Of a DNA stretch of 64,000 nt, positions 13,101 through 21,589 are shown piece by piece; the stretch's first letter is position 1; each line of letters starts with the position of its first letter. The stretch lies in contig JBBELK010001000.1 in assembly GCA_037783545.1 (NCBI GenBank), positions 372,001-436,000 of the forward strand, written 5' to 3'. Under the pieces are notes generated by a model. It worked only from the letters and a program-made list of their open reading frames with translations. It did no database searches and was not told the origin of the DNA. Source of the DNA: Henricia sp. BOLD:AAB3569 (lineage: Eukaryota; Echinodermata; Asteroidea; Spinulosida; Echinasteridae). The position numbers and the translations under genes are program-made.

Positions 13101-14590
13101 ACCCTAGGTCCCCCACGACAGCCACTGCCACAATGACACGCACCAGTGAACACACCACAGCCAACCACAGGATTAGGATCCTAGCATACCCACGCCTCCA
13201 TAACCCAAGCCATTCCGCATAAGTGCACACATTGTACACTGAATACCCTCAACCAGTACTTACTGTATAGCCCTGCATCACCACGAGTCCAGCATTACTC
13301 CTGAAGACGAACAAAGCACACTGTTCGAAACGTTGAGTTCACACTCACCGGTTCTTTTCAGAACCACACATATACAAAAGATATTCACATGTTGTTACCC
13401 TAAACCCATATACACACAATTTATTAGTTCTACTTCAAGCAGCTACAATAGTACATGTACACTTCAAAGTACTTTCATACCATTATGCACTATGAAAACT
13501 GTCTGCCATATTCAGTGTTGCCAACTTGGCTACGAACAAATCTCTGCATCAAAAATCTCTTTGTGACACAAAAATCTCTTTGTGACACAAAAATCTCTTT
13601 GTGACACAAAAATCTCTTTAATTTTGACGCGCGTCACTTTGATAAAAACAACGTGGAAGGAATTTGGCATGAAACGACGCACTGAAAATCACAGAATCGA
13701 CTTGAACAGAAAGTTTGTTTTGTAATTCTGTGATTTTTCAGTGCGTTGTTTCACTCAAAATTCCCTCCACATCGCTTTTCCTCAAAGCGACACACGTTCC
13801 AAAAGGCTCAGTGTGAAACCACCTTAAAGTAGAAACGGTCTGTATACCGGGAAACGGTACATAAACTATACACCGTTGCAGCATTTTCAGTGAACAAGCA
13901 AACGATTCAAATTGTCTGGCCAGACGATAGATAATTGGCAATGTTCAACCCAGCCCACATTCGCTAAACAATAGAGAGCTTATCGGATTATGGGCCATTG
14001 TGGACTACTCCTGGCTGACTCGCTGCCACTGTTTATCACGTGACCGCCCAAACAAGGGTGTTTAACCACAACCCATTCATGCCCCGGGGTGCGCCCGGCT
14101 GGAGGGTCGGGCAGCTCCCTTTGAAGTCGTCGGCCAGTAGCAGCCTTTTGTTCCCTTCGTGCAGGCGGCTAGTTGTAAACCTGTCAATCATCAACCAACC
14201 CAGCAAGTTGGAAACGGTTCCCTTCAAACCGGCAGGCGGTTTTCTGTCAAAAGAGAAACAATTTAAAGAGGGATTAACTTGAATCGTTTACCGGTATACA
14301 GACCGTTTCTATTTTGACTGGAAATTACTTGACTAAGATGGTCTCTACTCTTGATCTAAATGCTGAACTTGTGTCCTTTCTCCGAAATGACTCCACTCGA
14401 CTTGAGTGACGCATTTCAAGCCTGTATGATATGCAAATATGCTTACTTTTGTGGGTTTTGTTTTGTCCAGGGCCATCACCGCATGGTATGCTGTACTGCA
14501 TGGAATGATGAAACGGCCGCCTGTAATCTGTTCAGTTGTGGCTTCGACAGACAGGTCATTGGATGGAAGGTTGGCAACTTGGCTTCATAA
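1122..14590 (+). CDS. WDR37: WDR37, WD repeat protein 37 (3' eleven exons, 5' end outside window)
   Basis: Eleven exons with GT/AG junctions and consistent phases join into 1257 nt, 418 codons plus TAA. The product matches vertebrate WDR37 from the middle of its N-terminal coiled coil to the C terminus: a short helix ([11 protein letters not shown]), a low-complexity linker, then WD40 repeats starting near residue 75 ([55 protein letters not shown]) and ending in [14 protein letters not shown]. Human WDR37 is 494 residues, so about 75-80 N-terminal residues are missing; I saw no upstream exon in 1-1116. From family knowledge, WDR37 is a beta-propeller scaffold that pairs with PACS proteins. 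The gene converges on the ADARB gene downstream. Its introns are full of foldback elements, but all junctions read intact. Confidence 0.93.
1266..1384. mobile_element. Short MITE of the GGGGYCAATTTCATG family
   Basis: Inverted ends AGCACTGCCATGAAATTTAC and CAATTTCATGTAGTGCT about 70 bp apart. Confidence 0.55.
1538..1669. mobile_element. TTAA-target MITE (AGGCNCAGGCTCGTCA termini)
   Basis: Inverted termini AGGCACAGGCTCGTCA and TGACGAGCCTGGCCT, flanked both sides by TTAA, as in piggyBac-type insertions. An inner palindrome (AATACGCAGCTC) follows. A partial second copy is at 43115-43222. Confidence 0.65.
1962..2023 (+). CDS. WDR37: WDR37 exon: linker
   Basis: Acceptor tttacag, donor gtaagt. 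It completes an Ala codon and encodes [20 protein letters not shown], ending in phase 0. It matches the Ser/Thr/Lys linker of WDR37. A foldback element begins 8 bases after the exon end. Confidence 0.85.
2031..2867. mobile_element. Large foldback with a family A copy nested near its left end
   Basis: Outer arms GTCTTTCCATGGTAAAGGGG and CCCCTTTGCTGTGGAAAGAC. An inner pair at 2575-2722 repeats AACATGCCTTTCTAAAAACC inversely. Foldback family A (2060-2460) interrupts the left arm. The element begins 8 bases after WDR37 exon 1962-2023. Confidence 0.65.
3290..3515. mobile_element. MITE of the GACCTTTATCACGGTG family, partial
   Basis: Shares ACTGTCCGC, GCACACGTGACAATTT, GGGACCAAACTA and the right end GATAAAGGTCTA with 4772-5009, 31788-32070 and 43672-43823. 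The left terminus is diverged. Confidence 0.5.
3583..3715 (+). CDS. WDR37: WDR37 exon: first WD repeat
   Basis: Encodes [19 protein letters not shown] followed by [20 protein letters not shown] and TACA, ending in phase 1 before gtaagc. It aligns with human QLVKEYIGHRDGIWDVS. Confidence 0.92.
3829..4157. mobile_element. Foldback family B, empty-site copy
   Basis: Ends TCCATTATAAGCTAGA and TCTAGTTTTTAATAG. It contains four 25-bp tandem units with ATGCAAAT octamers at about 4021-4105. The reverse-oriented copy at 9893-10484 matches it throughout but carries a SINE. Confidence 0.65.
4268..4384 (+). CDS. WDR37: WDR37 exon: WD repeats 1-2
   Basis: Encodes [20 protein letters not shown] then [19 protein letters not shown], phase 1 in and out, donor gtaagt. 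It carries the WD-type dipeptide (LW) and the GH start of the next repeat. Confidence 0.93.
4400..4540 (+). repeat. Fragment of tRNA-derived SINE family S2
   Basis: CATCCTTCGGAAGGG and TAAAGCCGTTGGTC match the body of the SINE at 10086-10389, without its tRNA head. It starts 16 bases after a WDR37 exon. Confidence 0.6.
4622..4768. mobile_element. 147-bp MITE with perfect terminal inverted repeats
   Basis: ACCGTATCGAATAGCCGCCA (31 bp in all, through GTGGGGC) is matched base for base by its reverse complement at the right end. The target duplication is not obvious. Confidence 0.75.
4772..5009. mobile_element. MITE of the GACCTTTATCACGGTG family
   Basis: Inverted ends GACCTTGATCACGGTG and CACTGTGATAAAGATC. 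The interior is shared with the copies at 31788-32070 and 43672-43823. Confidence 0.6.
5195..5271 (+). CDS. WDR37: WDR37 exon: end of WD repeat 2
   Basis: Encodes [20 protein letters not shown] then QPLDAS. Two overlapping GT donors exist. Using the second (gtaata, exon end 5271) keeps the frame open into the next exon, while the first puts a stop in it, so the second was chosen. Confidence 0.88.
5497..6088. mobile_element. Foldback of the GGGGYCAATTTCATG family, uninterrupted copy
   Basis: Ends CTGGGGCCAATTTCATGGC and CATGAAATTGGCCCCTGG. The right half (5872-6088) matches, in reverse, the copy at 41905-43112, which is split there by a TTAA element. Confidence 0.65.
6266..6326 (+). CDS. WDR37: WDR37 exon: acidic loop
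   Basis: Encodes [20 protein letters not shown], an acidic insert matching the SGEDEVECSDKDEPD loop of human WDR37 in place and character. Acceptor tttgcag, donor gtaaga, phase 0 in and 1 out. Confidence 0.85.
6637..6816 (+). CDS. WDR37: WDR37 exon: WD repeat 3
   Basis: Encodes [20 protein letters not shown] then [19 protein letters not shown], close to human [20 protein letters not shown]. Phase 1 in and out. Confidence 0.95.
6825..7120. mobile_element. Partial copy of the AGGGCGAC foldback
   Basis: Shares AAAAAGCTATATTAGGGCGA and several AACCATTTTT units with 17150-17745. It begins only 9 bases after a WDR37 exon. Confidence 0.55.
7335..9121 (-). repeat. Satellite of about 16 x 111 bp, expanded tail of SINE family S1
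   Basis: Each unit carries CCCAGCAGTTAGTTGGGTTT, CCCCAACAGGTTGTTAG, TGGAGTGACTAGGAGCATTG and ATGGGATGCCAGTCCAT. In reverse orientation one unit equals the 3' body of the single-unit SINE at 30203-30530. The minus-strand 5' SINE body follows at 9031-9121 and, past an inserted foldback, at 9627-9700. Confidence 0.85.
9122..9623. mobile_element. 502-bp foldback built of AGTTGC/GCAACT words, TAA target
   Basis: Inverted ends AGCCTAGCGTACATTGAC and its near complement GTCGATGTACACTAGGCT, flanked by TAA at 9119-9121 and 9624-9626. The interior holds dozens of GCAACT/AGTTGC words and repeated CATCGAC. It splits a SINE: the flanks rejoin as GTGTCTTGTCTAAGGACACA, matching intact SINE order. AG... termini with a 3-bp TAA target suggest a non-autonomous PIF/Harbinger-like element. 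Confidence 0.8.
9627..9700 (-). repeat. tRNA-like head of the split SINE S1
   Basis: Reverse strand reads a B-box-like GTTCAAAGCCTG then CGCGTTGTGTCCTT, continuous with 9031-9118 once the foldback is removed. It ends about 35 bases before a WDR37 exon. Confidence 0.6.
9735..9876 (+). CDS. WDR37: WDR37 exon: WD repeat 4
   Basis: Encodes [40 protein letters not shown] and NVFQGHT, almost identical to human. Phase 1 in, 2 out, donor gtaagg. Confidence 0.95.
9893..10484. mobile_element. Foldback family B with an inserted SINE
   Basis: Termini TCCATTAAAAGCTAGA and TCTAGCTTTTAATGGA. Reverse complement of 3829-4157, interrupted by the SINE at 10086-10389. Tandem ATTTGCATAGTTTTGGGCAC units lie at 9950-10015. 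Confidence 0.7.
10086..10389 (-). mobile_element. tRNA-derived SINE, family S2
   Basis: Minus-strand A box TGGCCGAGTGG and B box GGGTTCGAATCC in a class-II-like tRNA head, then a body with CCTTCGGAAG and GCCGTTGGTCCAG and an (ATT)n tail. The empty target is visible at about 3943. Confidence 0.8.
10536..10678. mobile_element. MITE, CTGGGTCCTATTTCATAAA termini
   Basis: Inverted ends CTGGGTCCTATTTCATAAA and TTTATGAAATAGGACCCAG. It abuts the next element, sharing CCAG. Confidence 0.75.
10675..10963. mobile_element. MITE, CCAGGGGTTCATTTCACAAA termini, with nested MITE
   Basis: Inverted ends CCAGGGGTTCATTTCACAAA and TTTTGTGAAATGAACCCCTGG-type complement. It is interrupted at 10743-10893. Confidence 0.75.
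10743..10893. mobile_element. 151-bp Harbinger-like MITE, TTA target
   Basis: Termini AGCGGGCCTCC and GGAGGCCCACT, flanked by TTA on both sides. Subterminal ACTGTGCGATTTT repeats inversely, as does GATTTGGTACGATT in the centre. Confidence 0.7.
11207..11341 (+). CDS. WDR37: WDR37 exon: WD repeat 5
   Basis: Encodes [20 protein letters not shown] then [19 protein letters not shown], matching human [19 protein letters not shown]. Phase 2 in and out. Confidence 0.95.
11521..12036. mobile_element. TTAA-target foldback with iterated TTCGCCCCAAACCAC words
   Basis: Bounded by TTAA and carrying inverted termini GGGCAGTATACATGATTGG and CCAATCATGTATACTATCT. The interior (11696-11905) is a chain of CCAAACCACTTCGCCC-type units and their complements. 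A reverse-oriented, truncated relative is at 43253-43665. Confidence 0.7.
12231..12566. mobile_element. MITE (ATCAATGGCGGATC termini) hosting a second MITE
   Basis: Outer inverted ends ATCAATGGCGGATC and GATCCGCCATTGAT. Most of the interior is a family D MITE at 12281-12530. Confidence 0.6.
12281..12530. mobile_element. MITE family D (GGGTCTTTCTATAAATTAGG), copy 1
   Basis: Inverted ends GGGTCTTTCTATAAATTAGG and CCTAATTTATAGAAACACCC. Interior shared with 28598-28857 and 47439-47695. Confidence 0.75.
12571..12650 (+). repeat. Short dispersed repeat, shared with 993-1071
   Basis: See the match at 993; here it lies about 110 bases before the WDR37 exon at 12761. Confidence 0.6.
12761..12875 (+). 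CDS. WDR37: WDR37 exon: WD repeat 6
   Basis: Encodes [20 protein letters not shown] then [14 protein letters not shown]. It matches human IIALPHDNRQVRLFDMSG. Ends in phase 0 before gtgagg. Confidence 0.94.
13555..13620 (+). repeat. 19-bp tandem repeat, about 4 units
   Basis: AAAAATCTCTTTGTGACAC repeats exactly three times, preceded and followed by partial units. Confidence 0.8.
13630..13800. mobile_element. Foldback near WDR37 last intron
   Basis: Arms ACGACGCACTGAAAATCACA and TGTGATTTTTCAGTGCGTTG pair around a short loop. Outer parts GTGGAAGGAATTT and AAATTCCCTCCAC also pair. Related to 21590-21960. Confidence 0.65.
13830..14313. mobile_element. Foldback with AGAAACGGTCTGTATACCGG termini
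   Basis: AGAAACGGTCTGTATACCGG at the left is mirrored by CCGGTATACAGACCGTTTCT at the right, about 440 bp apart. No coding seen inside. Confidence 0.7.
14471..14590 (+). CDS. WDR37: WDR37 last coding exon
   Basis: Encodes [19 protein letters not shown] then [20 protein letters not shown] and TAA. It matches the human terminal exon, but the tail is a few residues shorter than human NIPALLQEK. The last dozen codons are part of a tandem duplication that continues into the 3' UTR. Confidence 0.95.
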   Translation, partial: GHHRMVCCTAWNDETAACNLFSCGFDRQVIGWKVGNLAS

Positions 14591-14812
14591 TCACACTCGA
14601 CCAATCGGCAGTCAGTATTGGTGTATCACTGACCAATCATGATCGATCTGAGCTTCATAATCGCACTCAGCCAATCAGCAATCAGTATTGATGCATCACT
14701 GACCAATCAGAAACGACGTGGGGTTAGATCTGAGACGGCTCATTGGTTGAAAGGTTGGCATCTTGGCTTCATAATCACACTCAGCCAATCAGCAACTTGT
14801 ATTGATGTATCA
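14557..14812 (+). repeat. Tandem duplication spanning the WDR37 stop codon
   Basis: CATTGGATGGAAGGTTGGCA through the stop and CCAATCGGCAGTC (14557-14628) recurs at 14741-14812. A shorter middle copy lies at 14651-14712. Copies differ by scattered substitutions. Confidence 0.75.
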
Positions 14813-14950
14813 CACCTTTCAAGAAGTCTTGGAATGTGAGCAAAGAGGATATTATACTCATATAAATGTGTTTATATGCTTATAGTATTCATGTACAGTG
14901 TACATGTATTCATGTACACTGTACATGTGTGTATATGTAGCACCAGTGGA

Positions 14951-14972
14951 AGGGGGGAGGGGGGGGGGGGGG
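14951..14972 (+). repeat. Poly-G tract
   Basis: A run of more than 20 purines, nearly all G. Confidence 0.8.
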
Positions 14973-14984
14973 ATTGTGTGCATG

Positions 14985-15270
14985 TGGGGCACCATGGCCT
15001 AGTGGTGTAGCGTGGTGAATCCAAGACTTTGGTAAATCCACAGGTTGTGGGTTCGAATCCCATCCTGACTTTGGCATGAATTGCCTCTCTCCACCCGTGA
15101 GGGTAGTGAAAGCTGATGTGTTTGATTAGTCCCTGTGTGCACAAGCAGCAGGGAGTTGAGAAGGATTAAGGAATGATATTACTGAGCCCAATGACCAGGG
15201 ATAGTAATGTAAAGCGCATTGAGACAGTTTGTGAAATACGCTATATAGGAATAGGACATTATTATTATGT
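14985..15270 (+). mobile_element. tRNA-derived SINE, family S3
   Basis: A box TGGCCTAGTGG and B box GGGTTCGAATCCC, then a body ending GTAAAGCGCATTGAGAC and CGCTATATAGGAA with an (ATT)n tail. It lies in the WDR37 3' flank. Confidence 0.75.
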
Positions 15271-15811
15271 ACCCTCCACCCTAAAAAAATGTTGATAATG
15301 CCTCCTTTCAGTCCAGTACTCCAAACCAGATTTAAATATCAAGTGAATAAGTTAGTTTAGTTTAAGGAGAAGTTTTAGTTAAAACATGATACATGTAAAT
15401 TATAACGTTATACTTCCAACTGAAAGCATTGTTTTCCTCCTGTGTTATAAGAATAAGTTGGTTTTTTTCATCATGGATTCCGAATATTTTAGGATAAAAA
15501 CTTGTACAAATGATGCACGCTCCCAAAATTTACAGCACCGATTAAGCACTGTATAGAAGTGGGTTTGCACTCAGTATAAAACATCTATAAAAGGTCATGT
15601 CTTTGTCACATGGAATGTAGATTTTTATTAGTTTTCTGTTATGTTGTGCTGCAAACTGCTTATAGGAAAACAGTCAGTTTTGCTAAATATATGAAATACG
15701 TTGTAGTGGAAATTTGGCACTGCGGCAACAAGCAAACTTGCTTATTTCAACATTATACTGCAATATTGTTTTTGCAGTCGGTTTAGGACAGTTTTAAGAA
15801 AATTAAAATTA
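15271..15811. other. Intergenic, nothing recognised
   Basis: AT-rich sequence without coding or a clear inverted repeat. Confidence 0.4.
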
Positions 15812-16204
15812 GGGGCGTGTTTGTTTCGGACGGATCTAGATTCAGATCGGCGCATATCCAAGGTGAACTCGTTCACTTCGCGCACATCCTGATCGAGATC
15901 TGTGATCTGTGGAATACTTCTCGAGAGATGGTTCAGCGCTAGATCCAAAATGGCGAAGATTTTTTGTGAGTAAAACCGTGTCGTTTCAATTTTCAGATGC
16001 AACACACGATGCAAACAAATTTAGGCTGCTTGTTTATTTACGACGAATGTCGTAGGAGAAATTTAGAACAGAAATTTTACAAATTTGGTAAATAAATTCA
16101 AATTCACGTGATTTGAGATCCGAGTTAAGAGCAGTTTCATTTGTTTCTGTACGGTAAAACAACCCGGGATCTGGATTCGGATCTGTCATTAAACAAACAC
16201 GCCC
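15812..16204. mobile_element. MITE, GGGGCGTGTTTGTTT termini, TA target
   Basis: Inverted ends GGGGCGTGTTTGTTT and AAACAAACACGCCC, each flanked by TA. Subterminal GGATCTAGATTCAGATC pairs with GGATCTGGATTCGGATC. Confidence 0.7.
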
Positions 16205-16284
16205 TATGAATGCCAGTGGCTTGAACATTCAATGAAATACCATGCCAAGTTTATTGCTAAAATAAAAACAAGTCCTCATTTCGG

Positions 16285-16925
16285 GCGATAAGTCCATGGT
16301 TGTGCCCTTAGACAAGACACTCTAGATAATCACATTCTCTCTCCATCCAGAAGTATAAATGGGTACCAGCAAATACTGGTTGGGAAACCCAACTAACTGT
16401 ATGGCGTAAACCTGTGATGGACTAGCATCCCATCCAGGGGAGTAGCAATGCTCCTAGTCACCTCATGCCGTGGAAACTCCTGGGGGTAAACCGGTGATGG
16501 ACTGGCATCCCATCCAGGGGGAGTAGCATTGCTCCCAGTCACTCTATGCCATGGAAACTAGCAACCTGTTGGGGAAACCCAACTAAGTGCTGGGCGTAAA
16601 CCTGTGATGGACTAGCATCCCATCCACGGGGAGTAGCAATGCTCCCAGTCACTCTATGCCATGGAAACTAACAACCTGTTGGGGGAAATCCAACAAACTA
16701 CTGGGGGTAAACCTGCGATGGACTAGCATCCCATCCACGGGGAGTAGCAATGCTCCCAGTCACTCCATGCCATGGAAACTAACAACCTGTTGGGGGAAAT
16801 CCAACAAACTACTGGGGGTAAACCTGCGATGGACTAGCATCCCATCCAGGGGAGTAGCAATGCTCCTAGTCACTCCATGCCATGGATACCAGCCATATGA
16901 GCCAGCTTAATGGCTTGTGAAACAA
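16285..16925 (+). repeat. SINE S1 with tail expanded to about five 112-bp units
   Basis: The SINE body (CAAGACACTCTAGATAATCA, GGGTACCAGCAAATACTGG) is followed by tandem CCCAACTAA...GGACTAGCATCCCATCCA units and the usual end CCATATGAGCCAGC. Same family as 7335-9700 and 30203-30530, here plus strand. Confidence 0.8.
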
Positions 16926-17149
16926 CTTTACCTTTTTTCACTCATTTTTGGTAAAATTGTCTGCAGCAATGAACAATAGACTAATATGTGAAGGTATTTG
17001 GATAAAGAAAAAAAAAAACAGTCTGTGCTTGTGATTTGTATTCCTGCATAGTTTTTAATAATTGCTTTTAAAATTACCTAAAGATGTACCGGGGTACATA
17101 AGTTTTATTTGTTGTACATAGATAGAAACCGATTTTAAACAACCTGCTT

Positions 17150-17745
17150 TTTCACGTTTAGGTCGACCGGTTATGGGTAAAAAAGGCGTATTAGGACGAC
17201 CGACCGCATTAGGGCGACCGATAGCCGGTCGTCCTAACGCCAAGTGCTTCAAATCTTTATTAGGTCAAAAACCATTTTTATTAGGTCACAAACCATTTTC
17301 GTCTAGGTCGCAAAACATTTTTTTCAGAGAATTAGGTCGAGAAAATGGGTGTCAATTCATGAGTTTCTTTCCGACAATTTTGTGGTTTTAGTGGTCTCTG
17401 TAAGCACTCTACCCAAAACGGTCGTCCTAATACGGGAAAAATAGTTATTTAAACAACGCTGAATGCCGCAATAGGGCGGCATTTCGGGAAGACTCTCACC
17501 GGAGACCACCAAAATTTCGGCAAGAGTCACTCAAAATGACACCTTATTTTTTTACCCAAAGCTTCCAAAAATGGTTGCAGACCGAAGAGAAACAGCTCCA
17601 GTCCCGATAAAAATGGTTCTCGACCTAAAACAAATGGTTTTTGACCTAAAAAAATGATTTTTAAACTCAAAAATATTCGGGCGACACCAAAATGTCGCCC
17701 TATTGAGCAGGTCGCCCTAATATAGCTTTTTTACACACGATTCTA
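17150..17745. mobile_element. Foldback built of AGGGCGAC and AGGTCNAAAACCATTTTT units
   Basis: Left half carries TTAGGTCAAAAACCATTTTT units, right half their complements (AAAATGGTTTTTGACC). The ends are rich in TAGGGCGAC and its complement. A partial copy is in a WDR37 intron at 6825-7120. Confidence 0.65.
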
Positions 17746-17829
17746 TTCTAGCATTAATAGTAATTTAACTTACAAAAGGAAGTTTTAAAAAATCAGTTTA
17801 TGTTTAGATTATGTACATGTAAATGGTAC

Positions 17830-19240
17830 TACCTCCCTTGTATTGTTTGATTATGATGTACATGTATTATGTCACTTTCAAGACTGTTCTGCTTCATTGA
17901 TGTCCTCCAGGTCCAAGTAAACATGTTTGAACGTGGAAGAAAGTGATTGCCACAGTAAAGAAGTGTGACATTTTCTGTTTCTGAGAGAATCCCGTATCTA
18001 TTGAGGACTCTCGGGAAAACATTTTGTTGGGTTTTCAAACTGACTGAACCCGTGTAGGATGAGCTGACCTCTGGAGCCATGCGTTTTTACATTCAGCTCT
18101 AGAAGTGCGGGAGTTCAGGGAGGCACTTTAGGCAGAGTGGTGCACCCTGCCTCAGCAGCTCTTACAGAGGCTGGTGCAGTCGGCGTTCATACATGCTACT
18201 GACTGATAAAATGTTACATCTCCCAGCCTCCTTGATATTTTAGTCGGAGCATAATTTAATTGCTTTTTTTTAACCATGTATAATTGGTGTATTACGTGGC
18301 AAGCCAAACCAACGTTTAGATCTTTAAATCCAGATCTTTAAATCCAGCTCTGAAATTAAGAAAGGATGCTATATTAAACTAGCAAAAGCAATTGATAAAT
18401 GTCTCAAAAGTTTGTGAACATCTTTTGTAAATTAAGAGATGCTAAACTTTAAACCTAATACCACTCCCCCAACCCTATTTTTCAAGCTTGTACAACCTGA
18501 CTGTGGACATCCTGTGTTTGCTAGTCCACATACAATACATCCTCTTGCAACAGTGCCCCTTTAACGCACTCCCCAACTCCTGCGTACAGTGGCCCTGTTG
18601 AAAAAGGCCCCATTTGGCGGTGGGACTAGCGACAGAAATCTTGTCGCCTCTGCTGGACTAATCAGGACGCTTGCAGTGCACATGCAGCACGATTGCAGGC
18701 ATTCAAATGTAACGCACGCAGATTGTAAACACCGTGCATGCATGTGATACATGTACTCGGTAATGCTGGCCGTTGTCCGCGTCGGCGATTGGCTGCTATT
18801 TAAAACATACTGGGGAATCCGTTCCATTACATTCGTCAGCATGCATCCCTGTTATTAATTTGGAAAACTGCGTAGTAAATAAGGTTCGTCGTTTGAAAGT
18901 TTGGTAGGAATGGGACAGTCAAAAGGAACGGAACCCAATAGAATTTCTGGAAAGTATAGAAATTGTTTCTTTTCGGCATAACATGACCGAATTGATTAAA
19001 TTACATCAAAATGACTCGGGCGTGAGTTGGCTCAAGACAACAGCCGGCTCGCTCCACAGATTTGCGTGTATTTCCTCAGGGTATTGTCACGTCGCTTTGT
19101 ACATGCTCACTATCCAAGTGACCAGAATCAGTACCAAGTTTACCGTAGGAGAAAATGGCATTTATAAAGCAACTGCCACTGGACTGTTGGTTGCTAGGCA
19201 TTGGCATGCACCACCAGTGTATCCCCCAGAAAATTGTTAA
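17830..19240. repeat. Long dispersed repeat, copy 1 (partner 39880-41640)
   Basis: Blocks at about 18100-18240 and 18545-19105 match 39960-40095 and 40755-41590 in the same order, for example CAGAAATCTTGTCGCCTCTG and GATTGGCTGCTATTTAAAAC. It is the empty-site copy for the insertion at 41161-41445. No protein recognised. Confidence 0.7.
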
Positions 19241-20463
19241 AGCATAGTGGTAAAATATATTCGAGATGACATACATGTACATTGTCTGTTTACTTTTGCC
19301 ATACAATACTGTGATACTGCCATGATACAAACAGTGGATTTCTAGAGAGTTTCCACTTTGTTTATTGTACATTTATCAGTTTAATTGCCTTTTTGTATCA
19401 ATTTTAATGTCTGAGAGCTCAGAAAGCAATATTCTCTAAGAATATTGTTAGAAGCTCTGAATGTAAAAGGGTAGTGGCACCACTACTCTAAAGCTGTGTC
19501 CGCATTGGACTTGTTTTTCAGGAGGTTTTACCGAAACGATGGTAAAATGAAAAATGGCTAAATTTTACTGTTGTCTGCACTTGGATTTTTTGACACAGGA
19601 AATTTTTACCAATACTGTGGGAGAGCATGCGCAGTTTGACATTCACGGCCCGGATGTACTCTTACAGAGCACTTTTACTGAATCTATGTGTCCGCATTGG
19701 ACTTATCATCTCAGGAAAAGTTCCCTGGTAAATTTTCCTGGGCAGCAGTTGGCCAGGAAAAGTAACTGCTGGACGCAGGAAAAGTTACTGAGAGGGAAAA
19801 CATCCTAGGCTGTCAGCATTGGACTTAAAATAGGAAAAGTACCCATCGTCTCTGTAAGTTTGTGGACAAGGCGTTAAGCTGCACCTTCATTTAAGAGTGA
19901 ATGATTCAGGGCGCCCGCTATAGTGCAAAGGTTACATGTACATGCCAATTCTAGAGATTTGAAATAAGAAACACTAGTGAATTATATATGGACGTGTCAG
20001 TTCCATGATTTTAATGAAAACTGAGGGTTAATCCCAATTGTACATTTACTAAAGCTACTTACATGTAATCATTCATTAATGCTTTTATTCTGAATATATC
20101 ACACTTTTTATTTCCAAAACAAATGCTTGTCTATCTTGTGTGCAAGTTTCAGCCTGAAAAATGAGAAATTTTTCCATTTACAAATGTTAAAATCGCCAAG
20201 ACAATCTTAATTCTTACACAATTTAACTAACAATTGAGAGTGCCACTTCATCTACACAACGGCACAAAATCAATGGCTAAACATTTTAAATTACATGTAA
20301 CCATGGATCTGAAAACAAGATTTTGTACAGTACATGTACTTTTACATGTTCTTTAAAAAAGGGTTTAACATGTGCTTGAAGGAATTTAAAAATAGCTGTT
20401 AAAAACATTCTTATGCATCATTATCTTGCGATATGTACAATATATTTTCCCCAAAGGCTAATA
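19241..20463. other. Intergenic, with loose repeats of GTCCGCATTGGACTT
   Basis: The word GTCCGCATTGGACTT occurs twice at 19498-19700, with related words near 19560 and 19815. Otherwise AT-rich with nothing recognised. Confidence 0.4.
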
Positions 20464-20634
20464 AAGCCTAGTTTCCATATAATCGTAACACGCGTTCGCA
20501 GACTAGACGCAAACACCGACTGAAACAATCGGAAAAGTAAAACTTGGTTCAACTGTGCCGACTATCTGCGTGACTGTTTGCGTTGCTAGATTGCGGTACT
20601 CTCTACATTTGTTGCGATGATATGGAAACAATCA
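20464..20634. mobile_element. Degraded MITE
   Basis: Ends GCCTAGTTTCCATATAATCG and CGATGATATGGAAACAATC pair imperfectly. The left end is preceded by TAA. Confidence 0.5.
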
Positions 20635-21589
20635 TTTAGATATATCTGTAACAATGAAATGACAATGAGTGTTTGCATGCTACTGGCTGAAACTGGTTGG
20701 AAAAAAATGCACACTTTGGTTTGGTGAAATTAACAAAAAATCCGGCCTCGAGTACCGTAACCGTCAAGCATGTGTAGTTTGTTAGTGAGCACCGTTTGTG
20801 TTGTGATTGGCCAAAAATGCTCACGTGGGATCACATATCTGTGTACACAGGGGTTTATGGGGTACATGCATTGTTGTCCTATTTTCCCTTTTCTTTAGAA
20901 TTCCTCTGTGGGGTACCACTGTTCCTTTTGAATTTCTTTATGGGGTACCATTGTTCCATTGTGTTTGGTACCCCACAAGTGTGTCTGTGTTAGACCACTA
21001 CGTTAAACAGGTGTGAACTACGTATGAATTGTGTTTTAACAAAATTAGGCTTTCGAAACACATAGTGCGACAAGAGATTGTCGAAGGTGGTACTTTCTAG
21101 CTCTGCGGCCCACATCAATGTATTCGCTTGCTGTAAACAATTCAAAATTGACTTTAAAACAACGAACTGATTAAGGAGCTGAAGTATACCGGTATTTACC
21201 AATGTTTCACTTTCAATGTATATGAATAAGTGTTTGGTACTGCAAAATCGGAATATAGAATTAAGTAACGACAAAGACATGCTAAAGCTTTTCGACTTGC
21301 ACACATCAGAGCAAAACGCAAGAATGGCGTGGGTACGCTTATCGATATAATATCAGGCTGAAAGCGGGAATGACGTGTTTAGAATGCTGATTGGTCAGCT
21401 GACAACAGCAGGGAGCACGCTACTGCACATGCGCAGTTAGACAACATGTAGCGTGTGAACAAATTATTTGTATACTAACACAAGCTAGATGTTTTAACAA
21501 ATCACTCCATGATTACAATTGAAACTTTTTCATAGATCTCGAGGTTAACTTGTTCTCAAAAAGATTGTTCTCTGTATGTCTCATCTTCA
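20635..21589. other. Intergenic, short direct repeat only
   Basis: TGGGGTACCA(C/T)TGTTCC occurs twice near 20910-20955. Nothing else recognised. Confidence 0.4.
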
